Below are positions 1-7,455 of a DNA stretch of 64,000 nucleotides, one piece after another (within the stretch, counting starts at the first letter, position 1; every line of letters starts with the position of its first letter). Made by a program: the position numbers and the translations under genes. The stretch is from NCBI GenBank assembly GCA_003153505.1, contig PLZA01000015.1, forward strand, positions 1 through 64,000, in the 5' to 3' direction. The notes under the pieces were generated by a model. The model saw nothing but the letters and a program-made list of their open reading frames with translations, searched no databases and had not been told where the DNA came from. This DNA comes from Candidatus Dormiibacterota bacterium. GTDB taxonomy: Bacteria; Chloroflexota; Dormibacteria; Aeolococcales; Aeolococcaceae.

Positions 1-30
1 GGGCACCATCACCTGAGACATCACATTGGC

Positions 31-101
31 TGGGGAGAGAGGATTCGAACCTCTGATTGGCTGATCCAGAATCAGCTGCCTTACCACTTGGCCACTCCCC
101 A
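31..101 (-). tRNA. tRNA-Gln (anticodon CTG)
   Basis: Read on the minus strand this folds into a complete cloverleaf: a 7-bp acceptor stem (TGGGGAG with CTCCCCA), a D arm containing AAGTGGTAAGG, a 5-bp anticodon stem GCTGA/TCAGC around loop TTCTGGA, and a T arm with GGTTCGAATCC. The anticodon is CTG, which reads CAG glutamine codons. The terminal CCA is not encoded. No tRNA-like neighbour is seen. Confidence 0.96.
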
Positions 102-166
102 GCGGAGGCCATCGAGTGTACCGGACGCCCCCCGGCACCCCCTGTTTGCCGCCTCGGCAGGCGGCA

Positions 167-172
167 TATACT
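167..172 (+). promoter_or_regulatory. -10-like hexamer of a leaderless promoter (TATACT)
   Basis: TATACT ends 8 bases before the ATG at 181. There is no Shine-Dalgarno sequence, and transcription starting about 7 bases downstream of the hexamer would begin at or next to the start codon. It is one of several such cases in the window. Confidence 0.55.
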
Positions 173-180
173 GGGCAGTG

Positions 181-501
181 ATGGATCTGCTCGAGTTGCT
201 CCGCTTTCAGGCCCGGCGCTATCGCTGCTCGGCGTGTGGCGAGAACATGGCCGACTGCGGGATCAACGTGCTCGCCCAGCAGGGCAATCGCGCCCTGGTC
301 CGGGTGACCTGCGCGTCCTGCAACGACGAGAACCTCCTCCAGATCATCTTCCAGACCGAGGCCGAAGTGAAGAACACCCCCGCCATCGATGAGGGCACGC
401 CGGACGTCGCCGACCCCATCACCGGTGACGAGATGCTCGAGCTCCACTCGCTGCTTTCGTCGCACGAAGGCGCGCTGACCGACCTGCTCGTCAAGCGCTG
501 A
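181..501 (+). CDS. Small zinc-ribbon protein of unknown function
   Basis: Encodes 106 residues. The N-terminal half carries a CxxC pair (CSACGEN, about residues 19-24) and a second pair about 30 residues later (CASCNDE), the layout of a four-cysteine zinc ribbon; the C-terminal half is acidic and probably helical. An in-frame upstream start at 88 would overlap the tRNA, so I chose ATG 181, which has TATACT exactly 8 bases upstream and no ribosome binding site, as expected for a leaderless mRNA. It is followed after 41 bp by a thioesterase gene on the same strand. I do not recognise the family; a nucleic-acid-binding or adaptor role is only a guess from the zinc ribbon. Confidence 0.75.
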   Translation: MDLLELLRFQARRYRCSACGENMADCGINVLAQQGNRALVRVTCASCNDENLLQIIFQTEAEVKNTPAIDEGTPDVADPITGDEMLELHSLLSSHEGALTDLLVKR

Positions 502-542
502 CCGCGACCCCGCGGGGGGTCCGTGCGACACTTGCCCGCCGT

Positions 543-941
543 ATGGCAAGCCTCGATCCCGGTCAGGACATGGTCTTCGACGCCCTCTACGGCCTCGAAT
601 TCGGAGAGACCACGCCGGAGCGCATGACCGCCTCCTGCCCGGTGACCCCGAAGGTGCTGCAGCCGTTCGGCATCGTGCACGGCGGTGTCTTCTGCGCGAT
701 GGCCGAGACGATCACCTCGGTCGGCACCTACATCGGCGTCCACGAGGCAGGCAACATCTCCATCGGGCAGTCCAACCACATGAACTTCCTGCGCCCGATC
801 ACCGCCGGCACCATCCACGCCGAGGCAAAGCCGCGCCATCGCGGGCGCACCAGCTGGATCTGGGACGTCGAGATCACCAACGACGACGGCGCGCTCTGCG
901 CCATCGGCCGGATCACGATCGCGGTCAGGCCCCGGCCTTAG
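543..941 (+). CDS. PaaI-type hotdog-fold thioesterase
   Basis: A 132-residue protein the size of single-domain acyl-CoA thioesterases of the hotdog superfamily. The diagnostic segment IVHGGVFCAMAE (about residues 43-54) contains the HGG signature that begins the long central helix of PaaI-like enzymes, followed by the strand with NHMNFLRPITAG. Such enzymes hydrolyse aryl- or acyl-CoA thioesters in the cytoplasm; the substrate cannot be told from the sequence. No clear Shine-Dalgarno is present. The gene ends 17 bp inside the convergent gene at 925-1344, so the two 3' ends overlap. Confidence 0.88.
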   Translation: MASLDPGQDMVFDALYGLEFGETTPERMTASCPVTPKVLQPFGIVHGGVFCAMAETITSVGTYIGVHEAGNISIGQSNHMNFLRPITAGTIHAEAKPRHRGRTSWIWDVEITNDDGALCAIGRITIAVRPRP

Positions 942-1344
942 CCTCCTGGCGGTCGACGAGCCGCTTGGCGGCGTAGGCGCCGCCGGCGGATCCGGCTGCG
1001 GTGACTCCGCGCAAGACCAACTTCTGCCAGACCGGCGTCTTGTCGCCGCCCTTCTTGACCTCCTTGCGCAGCGCGTGCAACTCGGCGACGAGGTCGTCCA
1101 GCGTCACCGGCGCAGTCTCCTCCTCGGGCGTGTCGTGGTGGAACCGGGAGCGCACGAACACGATCGTCCCGATCAGCACCACCGCACCGCCGACGATCGC
1201 CGCGTAGCGCGGACCATCACGGCGCAGGCGCGCCTTCCAGTCGAGCTCGGCACGCACCTTCTGCTCCAACCGGCCGGCGCTCTGCGCGAGCGCCTGCTTG
1301 GTCAGCTCCCGCTGACGCTGCGCTTCGTCAGTTCCCGGAGCCAC
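925..1344 (-). CDS. DUF3618-like membrane-anchored protein
   Basis: A 139-residue protein: a charged helical N-terminus (Glu/Gln/Arg/Lys rich), one transmembrane segment around residues 57-72 (AAIVGGAVVLIGTIVFV) and a charged C-terminal part. It resembles the DUF3618-type proteins that accompany holin-X family genes in actinobacteria. The longer open frame to 1482 is unlikely: GTG at 1344 is preceded by GGAGG with 7-base spacing, and this start lies inside the last codons of the upstream gene at 1302-1733 (43-bp overlap), so the two are probably translationally coupled. A role in envelope or stress physiology is inference from that pairing. Confidence 0.78.
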   Translation of the reverse strand: MAPGTDEAQRQRELTKQALAQSAGRLEQKVRAELDWKARLRRDGPRYAAIVGGAVVLIGTIVFVRSRFHHDTPEEETAPVTLDDLVAELHALRKEVKKGGDKTPVWQKLVLRGVTAAGSAGGAYAAKRLVDRQEAKAGA

Positions 1345-1733
1345 TCGGCATCCTCCTTCAACGTTCCTTCGATCGATTTCCGCCCGCGTTTGATCGCCTT
1401 TCTCGCCCGTGATTGCCCGATGAAGATGAGCACCGCGGCGAGGACGAGGAAGATCCCACCGAGCGCCAGCCAGCGCACCCACTCGGCGCCGAGGATGCCG
1501 AGCCCGGACGGCAGCGCGCCCAGTGCCTCGATCACTGCAATCAGGAGGAACACGAACGCGACGATGATCAGCACCGTCGCGATTACCAGCTGAATCACCG
1601 CCCGCTTCAGCTCCGCGCCGATGACGGTCAGCTCGGCACGGGCGAGCTTGATGGCATCCTCGACGACCTGGCGCGCGAGCGAGATCGGGTCGGTGTTCTC
1701 AGGCGCGTCGCCGGCCACGGTACCTCCAGACAT
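1302..1733 (-). CDS. Phage holin / actinobacterial holin-X family membrane protein
   Basis: 143 residues with two hydrophobic segments: about residues 46-73 (IQLVIATVLIIVAFVFLLIA) and about 85-105 (WLALGGIFLVLAAVLIFIGQ), then a basic tail. This layout, with an amphipathic N-terminal helix rich in Ala/Glu/Arg, fits the Holin-X superfamily III proteins. Despite the name these are usually chromosomal housekeeping membrane proteins, and there is no phage lysis cassette here. A GTG five codons in, at 1718, is preceded closely by GGAGG and is an alternative start. It is co-oriented and overlapping with the DUF3618-like gene downstream. Confidence 0.82.
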   Translation of the reverse strand: MSGGTVAGDAPENTDPISLARQVVEDAIKLARAELTVIGAELKRAVIQLVIATVLIIVAFVFLLIAVIEALGALPSGLGILGAEWVRWLALGGIFLVLAAVLIFIGQSRARKAIKRGRKSIEGTLKEDAEWLRELTKRSVSGS

Positions 1734-1869
1734 CGGATCGGGAGCTCAACGCGACGCTCCCGTGCGGCGCGTCCGCCCGCAAGCTCACCCAAACTCGCAG
1801 GGTTGCATGATACTTGCGCGTACCACGGGGGGCGTAACCCAAGCCCTGCCCACCCCGTTGGACCAGCAG

Positions 1870-2064
1870 ATGGCGGAAATCTCCCCACTTCGACGACTCC
1901 CGCGAGGCGGACCCGACGGTTCCGCAGACCTCGCGGTTCGCCGCCGCTATCTCCGCCGCAGCCGTCGCTTTGCGACCGGCCGCGCGTGGATCACGATCTG
2001 GGTGACCGCTTTCGCGCTGGTCGGCTGGCTGTTCATCGCCGGGTTCGCAGGCTTCAACCACTGA
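1870..2064 (+). CDS. Small single-pass membrane protein
   Basis: A 64-residue frame with a strongly basic N-terminal region (many Arg, residues 8-40) followed by one hydrophobic segment near the C-terminus (WITIWVTAFALVGWLFIAGF) and a short tail, the pattern of a tail-anchored or single-span protein with Arg inside. The frame stays open upstream to an ATG at 1807, but a -10-like TGATACT lies at 1808-1814 and would place transcription start downstream of it, so ATG 1870 is preferred. It sits alone between two minus-strand genes. No family is recognised. Confidence 0.5.
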   Translation: MAEISPLRRLPRGGPDGSADLAVRRRYLRRSRRFATGRAWITIWVTAFALVGWLFIAGFAGFNH

Positions 2065-2082
2065 CCCCCGGGGGGGCGGGAG

Positions 2083-3579
2083 CTAGTCGATCAGTTCGCG
2101 AAGGTCCTGGAGCTGGAGTGAGATCCAGCGGGTGATGTCGTTGGTTCGCACCACGTCCCGGATCTTGGCCTGGCGAGCCTTCTTCTGGTGGTCGTCCATC
2201 ATCAGCCCGAGGTAGAGCGCCTCCGCGGTCTCATCGATGTCGAACGGATTGACCGTGATCGCCCATTCGCCGAGTTCCTCGTGCGATCCGGCGTTCTCGC
2301 TGAGCACCAGGACACCGTCGCGTTCATTGACGAGCGGACCCTCCTTGGCCACGAGATTCATTCCGTCGTAAATCGGATTGACGAGGAGGACGTCAAAGAT
2401 GCGGTATCCCGCAATGGCGCGCTCCATGTTGTCCTCGATCTCCACACGAATGGGCGTCCAGCCGCCGCGACTGTATTCCCGATTGATGCGCGCCGCAACG
2501 CGCAAGACGCTGCCCAGGTATGCGCGGTAGTCGTCGATATCCTGCCTGCTCGGTTGCAGGAATGCCCAGAAAATGACGTCTCCGGTCAGCTCTGGATGCG
2601 CGGCGAGCAGTCGCTCGTATGCGAGGAAACCGCGCACGATGTTCTTGCTCAAATCGGTGCGATCGACTCGGAGGATGAGGTGCTTCGGGCGCCATTGCTC
2701 GATGCGCTCGATCTCCGCGAGCACGGCAGGCTGTTGCGAATGCTGGACGAACGTCTTCGGGTCGACACTGATCGGGTAGTTGCGCACCCACACCGCGCGT
2801 CCTTCGGAGAACACCGTGCGCTCGCGGTGGTCAACCGTCAGTCCCAGGTTCTGCTCGCACGTCATCAGGAAGTTGCGGACGTCACGCAGCGTCTGGAAGC
2901 CGATGATGTCCGCACCCAGCAGCCCGTGCACAATCGCATCGCGAATGTGGCGGGGCAGGACCGTCCAGTACTGCGGCGTCGGCCAGGGAATGTGCACGAA
3001 GTGCTGGATGCGCACGTCGGGGCGGCGCTCGCGGATGAGCCCCGGCACGCAGTACAGCTGATAGTCCTGGACGAAGACGACCGCCGGTTTGTCGGCGCGC
3101 TCGACCTCGGCGATCACGCGATCGGCGACGAGCTGGTTCACCTTGACGTAGCCGTCTCTCCACGCCCGGTGGATGGTCTCGTCGACAACCGGCTCACGGG
3201 CGAGATCCCAGAGGTAGTGCTGGATGAACCAGAGCAGCGGATTGGCAATCACGTTGTAGTAGAGGTCGTATGCCTCGCTGGTCGGCTCGACGAACGCGAC
3301 CTTGATCGTGGTGCCGTCATCGGTGGTGAGCTCGGCGGGATCGCCGCGCGAGGCGAGGAGTCGATCGCCGGCATCGCGGGCCAGCGCAACCCACACAGCG
3401 TCGGTCGCCGACGCGAGCGAGGTCATCGCGGTGACCAGTCCCCCGGCGCCCTTGACGAGGCGCTCCGGTGTCCCGCGGTAGGGATCGGCAGCGTGCAGGA
3501 CCAGAGGCGCCCGGTTGGCGACGATGATGGGCTGGACGCTCCCGAGGATCCTTCGCGTGTACGGCTCGATCGCCGACAA
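2083..3579 (-). CDS. otsA: Trehalose-6-phosphate synthase (GT20 family)
   Basis: 498 residues, the usual size of bacterial OtsA, which joins UDP- or ADP-glucose to glucose-6-phosphate to give trehalose-6-phosphate. GT20 landmarks are visible in order: the N-terminal ANRAP strand, QDYQL (family usually HDYQL), HIPWPTP (usually HIPFP), DRTDLSKNI (usually DRLDYSKG), the C-terminal nucleotide-sugar loop NPIYDGMNLVAKE and LSENAGSHEEL. The repeated substitutions show a divergent member, so a related glucosyl-phosphate product cannot be excluded. The start is TTG, supported by AAGGAG with 8-base spacing. No trehalose-6-phosphate phosphatase gene adjoins it; the window's second trehalose route (TreS) is at 42 kb. 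Confidence 0.88.
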   Translation of the reverse strand: MSAIEPYTRRILGSVQPIIVANRAPLVLHAADPYRGTPERLVKGAGGLVTAMTSLASATDAVWVALARDAGDRLLASRGDPAELTTDDGTTIKVAFVEPTSEAYDLYYNVIANPLLWFIQHYLWDLAREPVVDETIHRAWRDGYVKVNQLVADRVIAEVERADKPAVVFVQDYQLYCVPGLIRERRPDVRIQHFVHIPWPTPQYWTVLPRHIRDAIVHGLLGADIIGFQTLRDVRNFLMTCEQNLGLTVDHRERTVFSEGRAVWVRNYPISVDPKTFVQHSQQPAVLAEIERIEQWRPKHLILRVDRTDLSKNIVRGFLAYERLLAAHPELTGDVIFWAFLQPSRQDIDDYRAYLGSVLRVAARINREYSRGGWTPIRVEIEDNMERAIAGYRIFDVLLVNPIYDGMNLVAKEGPLVNERDGVLVLSENAGSHEELGEWAITVNPFDIDETAEALYLGLMMDDHQKKARQAKIRDVVRTNDITRWISLQLQDLRELID

Positions 3580-3677
3580 AGGTTCGACTCCTTCACAGGC
3601 CGCGCGGGGCCTGCCCGCTGACCCATGCTACCGGGCCAGTCGTTGCCACGGGCTCAGCGGCCACAATCCCGTGTCAC

Positions 3678-4571
3678 ATGAGCCACCCAATCGCCGAGTA
3701 CCGCGTCGACACGCCCCGGCTCGCGCTCTCGGTGCGTGACCACGCGGGTGCTGAGCCCGCACTCCTCGCGCTCCATGGACTGGCGAGCAATGCGCGCTGG
3801 TGGGACCTGGTCGCCGACCACCTGGCCCCCGCCCACCGGGTGATTGCCGTCGACCTGCCTGGTCACGGCAAGAGTGACCGTCCGGAGAGCGGCTACGACT
3901 TCGACACCGTGTCCCGCGATCTCGAGGCACTGCTCACGGCGCTCCGCCAACCCGAGCCGATCGTGGTGGTCGGGCACAGCTGGGGCGCGACGGCTGCGCT
4001 CGCATTCGCCGCGGCCTTTCCGGCGCTGACTCTCGGCGTGGTCTGCGTCGACGGTGGCGCCGGCGACCTCAAGGCATACTTCGGGCCGAGCTGGGAGATG
4101 GCCGAGCAGACCATGCGCCCGCCCGCACTCAGAGGTATCACGCCCGCGATGCTGCGTGCGTGGATGAATTCGTCGCCGCTGCGCGACGGGTCCGACCCCG
4201 ACACCGCGGCAGAGATACTCGGCGGCAACTTCGAGGACGACGGGTCGGGCAAGGGCACGCTCCGTCCGCGCCTCTCGCTCGAGCACCACATGGAGATCGC
4301 CCACCACCTCTTCGATGCCAACGGGTACGAGCTGATGGCGCAGGTGCAGTGCCCGATGCTCTTCATCCCCGCCGGCCACCCCGACCACGAGGACACTCCC
4401 AAGGTGCGATCGATCGCGCATGCGCAGGAGGTGGTCGGCGACCGCGCGCGCTTCGAGTGGATCGACGGCGTACACGACCTGCCCGTGCAGCGTCCCGTGG
4501 AGGTTGCGGCGGCGGTCGCCGCGTTCGTCGAAGAGCTGACGGCTCAGCCGAGGAGTACGTCCCAGAAGTAG
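3678..4571 (+). CDS. Alpha/beta-fold hydrolase
   Basis: 297 residues with a full alpha/beta hydrolase layout: oxyanion-hole strand ALHGLASNARWW (about residues 33-44), DLPGHGKSDRP, nucleophile elbow GHSWGATAA with the catalytic Ser (about residue 97), and a C-terminal histidine in VHDLPVQRP. The region after the elbow is a cap domain rich in Met/Trp/His. Substrate is unknown; epoxide, ester or haloalkane hydrolases share this plan. The gene's last 28 bp overlap the convergent aldehyde dehydrogenase gene. No Shine-Dalgarno is seen; a CACAAT hexamer lies 10 bases before the ATG. Confidence 0.88.
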   Translation: MSHPIAEYRVDTPRLALSVRDHAGAEPALLALHGLASNARWWDLVADHLAPAHRVIAVDLPGHGKSDRPESGYDFDTVSRDLEALLTALRQPEPIVVVGHSWGATAALAFAAAFPALTLGVVCVDGGAGDLKAYFGPSWEMAEQTMRPPALRGITPAMLRAWMNSSPLRDGSDPDTAAEILGGNFEDDGSGKGTLRPRLSLEHHMEIAHHLFDANGYELMAQVQCPMLFIPAGHPDHEDTPKVRSIAHAQEVVGDRARFEWIDGVHDLPVQRPVEVAAAVAAFVEELTAQPRSTSQK

Positions 4572-6070
4572 CGCTCGCTCCGGGGCACGCCCTGGTCGAC
4601 GTGGATGTGCTTCACCTCGGTGTACTCGAGCAGCCCCGCGCGTCCGTGCTCGCGTCCGATCCCGCTCTGCTTGTAGCCGCCAAAGGGCGCGAGCGGATTG
4701 AGCAGGTGCCAGTCGTTGATCCAGACGGTCCCGGTGCGCAGCTGCTTGGCGATCTCGATCGCCCCCCGCGTGTCCCGCGACCAGACGCCGCCGGCCAGGC
4801 CGTAGATCGTGCGGTTGGCGCGCTGGATCACCTCGCCGAGGTCGCTCCAGCGTTGCACCGCAAGCACGGGTCCAAAGATCTCCTCGGTCCCGGCATGCGA
4901 GTCCGGAGAGACGTTGGTGAGCACCGTCGGCTGGACGAAGAAGCCGCGATCGCCGACATTGGGTGCGCGCCCACCGCCGCAGGCGACGGTCGCACCCTCC
5001 TGCTTGGCGCGCTCGATCGCGGACAGAATCATGTCGTACTGCGCGCGGCTGATCACCGGGCCCACCTGGGTGTCGAAATCGGCGGCGTCACCGACTCGCA
5101 GCGATGCCGCGCCGTCGACCAGGCGGTCGACGAACGTGTCGTAGATGTCGTCGTGGACGAAGAGGCGCGTGCCCGATTCGCACATCTGACCCTGGTGGAA
5201 GAACGTCCCGAAGAGCGCGCCGTCGACGGCGATATCCAGGTCCGCGTCCGGGCAGACGATATTCGCCGACTTGCCGCCGAGCTCGAGGGTCACCTTCTTG
5301 ATGGTGGGGGCGGCCGCGGCGAGGATCCGACGCCCAGTGGCGGTTGAGCCGGTGAAGGCGACCTTGTCGACGTCCGGGTTCTCGACGAGCTCGATGCCCG
5401 CGTCGACGCTGTCCCCGGTGACGATGTTGAGCACACCCCTGGGCAGGAGCCCGGTCTCGTCGATGGCGCGCGCAACCGCAAGGGCGCTGAGCGGCGTCTG
5501 TGGCGCCGGCTTGAGCACCACCGAATTCCCCATCGCGAGCGCCGGAGCGATTTTCCACATGGCGAAGATGAGTGGGTAGTTCCAGGGGATGATCCCAGCG
5601 CACACCCCGATCGGCTCGCGCTGCACGAAGTTCCAGGACACGTATGGCGAATCGATCCAGGGCAGCGGCTCGTACCAGGGCACGCTCAGCGCCTGCTCGG
5701 CCATGCTCCGGAACCACTCGATGGCGAGGGGCACGTCGACCACCGCCGTCTTGCGCAGCGCGGCCCCCGCATTCTGGGACTCGAGCAGGCCCCAGTCCTC
5801 GGAGACCTCCTGGAGGTGCTCGACGATCTGGAACATGATCTGGGTGCGCTGCAGCTGCGACTTGAGGCGCCACTCGCCGGCGTCGAAGGAGCGGCGCGCC
5901 GCCGCGACGGCCCGGCGGGCGTCGGCGCGGGTGCTCGCGGGGGCGAGGGCCATGACCCCTTCCGTGGATGGGTTGATCACGCCGTAGGTGCGCCCGTCCT
6001 CGGCGCCCGCCCACTCGCCGTCGATGTACTGCTGATACGTCGCCACCTCGGGCTCGACGACCGCTGTCAT
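4544..6070 (-). CDS. NAD(P)-dependent aldehyde dehydrogenase
   Basis: 508 residues from the ATG at 6070, which has GGAGG 5 bases upstream; an in-frame start at 6103 lacks this. It oxidises an aldehyde to the acid. Visible landmarks: IPWNYPLIFAMWKIAPAL and LKPAPQTPLSA of the cofactor site, FTGSTATGR, the catalytic glutamate in LELGGKSANIV, the catalytic cysteine in FHQGQMCESGTRLFV, EIFGPVLAVQ, and the C-terminal GGYKQSGIGREHG. The sequence is closest in style to betaine-aldehyde/phenylacetaldehyde type enzymes, but substrate cannot be fixed. A perfect 12-bp palindrome just upstream probably serves as its operator. Confidence 0.92.
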   Translation of the reverse strand: MTAVVEPEVATYQQYIDGEWAGAEDGRTYGVINPSTEGVMALAPASTRADARRAVAAARRSFDAGEWRLKSQLQRTQIMFQIVEHLQEVSEDWGLLESQNAGAALRKTAVVDVPLAIEWFRSMAEQALSVPWYEPLPWIDSPYVSWNFVQREPIGVCAGIIPWNYPLIFAMWKIAPALAMGNSVVLKPAPQTPLSALAVARAIDETGLLPRGVLNIVTGDSVDAGIELVENPDVDKVAFTGSTATGRRILAAAAPTIKKVTLELGGKSANIVCPDADLDIAVDGALFGTFFHQGQMCESGTRLFVHDDIYDTFVDRLVDGAASLRVGDAADFDTQVGPVISRAQYDMILSAIERAKQEGATVACGGGRAPNVGDRGFFVQPTVLTNVSPDSHAGTEEIFGPVLAVQRWSDLGEVIQRANRTIYGLAGGVWSRDTRGAIEIAKQLRTGTVWINDWHLLNPLAPFGGYKQSGIGREHGRAGLLEYTEVKHIHVDQGVPRSERYFWDVLLG

Positions 6071-6098
6071 GACCACCTCCACCGCCTGGACCGATGTT

Positions 6099-6117
6099 GA
6101 CACCGGTGTCGATTATG
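6099..6117 (-). promoter_or_regulatory. Promoter -10 and palindromic operator of the aldehyde dehydrogenase gene
   Basis: GACACCGGTGTC at 6099-6110 is a perfect 12-bp palindrome 28 bases upstream of the aldehyde dehydrogenase ATG. On the minus strand CATAAT (6112-6117) directly precedes it, so a bound dimer would cover the expected transcription start. The shape (TGACA/TGTCA-like half-sites) is that of TetR-family operators. No regulator gene lies beside it. Confidence 0.5.
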
Positions 6118-6237
6118 CGTCGATGCGGTCCGGTACCCCGTGCGCGCCGACCCTCGAACGCCGATTTGTCCGCATCAGGGAACTGACTCAACCATACGAT
6201 ACTGTCATTCTGCGGACGCATACAGCGGAGTGGCAGC

Positions 6238-7455
6238 ATGGATCAGATCGAATTCGCCGACGGGTTCGACAGACCCGACACGCTCGCCTTCGGGCTCGGT
6301 GCCGGGCAGCTCGCAGTGGTGATGGTGGGAGCACTCGCCGCGTATTCGCTGGCGCGCTCGCCCTTACCGGCTCCGATCGCTGACCCGGTCGCCGTGCTGC
6401 TCGCCATCGCGAGCGCCGGGCTCGGCTGGCTGCGGATCGCCGGGCGCCCGGCCCTCGACTGGGCCATCTTCGCGGGGCTGTTCTGGCTGCGACCGCGGCG
6501 GGGAGCAGCGCAATGGGTGGTGATGGTGGCCGATGGAGGAGCGTCTGACCCGGGGCCGCGTCTCCTGCCACCAAGCGCGACTGAGCACGCGCCCGATCCG
6601 CGAACGGCCACGGGAGCGGCGATCATCGAACTCTTCTCCACGCGGGCGCCCCATCTAGTGGGCGAGCCGGATACCCTGCCCCCGATCCGCCCGAGGAGCC
6701 GCCCCGACGGCGCACGGCGTGTGACCTTCTTCTCGCTCCGTGGCGGCACCGGACGCAGCACCCTCGCCACGGAGCTGGCCTGCCTGCTCGCCGCGACCCG
6801 CACGGATGATCACCCGGCGCCGAGGGTTGCCCTTGTCGACCTCGACGTGCGCAGCCCCAGCATCGCCGTCCGTCTCGGTGCCCCAGAACAGACCCTCCTC
6901 GACTACGCTCTCGCTCCGCCGGAGGAGCGCAGCGTCGCGGATTTCATGGTCGGCCACGCCTCGGGTGCGCGAATCCTGCTCGGCCCGCAGCGCGCCGTGC
7001 ACCCGGAGTGGCCGGTGACACCGGCGCTCCTGCGCGAGGCACTCCGCGAGCTCGACATGGAGGGTTTCGACATCGTCGTCCTCGACGTCTGCGCGGAGCT
7101 GAATCCGCTGACCACCACCGCGCTCTGCGCATGCGATGACGTCTTCATCGTGGTGGTGCCCACGGCGGGCGGCGTGCAGGATGCGTATCGCAGCACCGAG
7201 GCGCTGCGCCGCCTCGGACTGCGCCATCAGCTCCGCTACATCGTCAACCGCTCGCGTCCCGGCACCGACCTGAGCGAGCCGATGGCCGATCTCGGCGGTC
7301 AGGTGATCGGCGATATCCCGGACGACGAGGCAGTGATCAACGCCGAGAACGCGCATCGTCTGATCGGTTTGGAAGAGTCCGGTCCGGCGGCGATCGCGCT
7401 CCGGCGCCTGGCGCGCCGGGTCGGCAGTGAGCTGCGTTCGGCATGGCCGGCATGA
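6238..7455 (+). CDS. PrgI-like membrane domain fused to a MinD/CpaE-type ATPase-like domain
   Basis: 405 residues in two parts. Residues 1-90 resemble PrgI proteins of Gram-positive conjugation systems: the opening FADGFDRPDTLAFGL, hydrophobic segments at about 22-39, 48-66 and 73-84, then Arg/Pro. Residues 160-400 form a MinD/ParA-type domain: P-loop region LRGGTGRST (168-175), VDLDVRSPS (Walker A-prime, about 200-208) and VVLDVCAELNPLT. Both lysines normally found in the deviant Walker A motif are arginine, so ATP hydrolysis is doubtful. A Shine-Dalgarno GGAG sits 7 bases before the ATG. It overlaps the VirB4-type gene by 4 bp, so the products probably work together at the membrane. No other conjugation or pilus gene is near. 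Confidence 0.72.
   Translation: MDQIEFADGFDRPDTLAFGLGAGQLAVVMVGALAAYSLARSPLPAPIADPVAVLLAIASAGLGWLRIAGRPALDWAIFAGLFWLRPRRGAAQWVVMVADGGASDPGPRLLPPSATEHAPDPRTATGAAIIELFSTRAPHLVGEPDTLPPIRPRSRPDGARRVTFFSLRGGTGRSTLATELACLLAATRTDDHPAPRVALVDLDVRSPSIAVRLGAPEQTLLDYALAPPEERSVADFMVGHASGARILLGPQRAVHPEWPVTPALLREALRELDMEGFDIVVLDVCAELNPLTTTALCACDDVFIVVVPTAGGVQDAYRSTEALRRLGLRHQLRYIVNRSRPGTDLSEPMADLGGQVIGDIPDDEAVINAENAHRLIGLEESGPAAIALRRLARRVGSELRSAWPA

Noticed and set aside
88-180. N-terminal extension of the zinc-ribbon gene
   Set aside because: It would begin inside the tRNA-Gln gene; ATG 181 has a properly spaced -10.
4160-5347. 395-codon plus-strand frame across the aldehyde dehydrogenase gene
   Set aside because: Low-complexity Arg/Asp/Gly translation, antisense to a gene with all catalytic motifs.
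7443-7452. Start of the VirB4-type gene at ATG 7443
   Set aside because: Possible, but ATG 7452 forms the ATGA overlap with the upstream stop and the difference is three residues.
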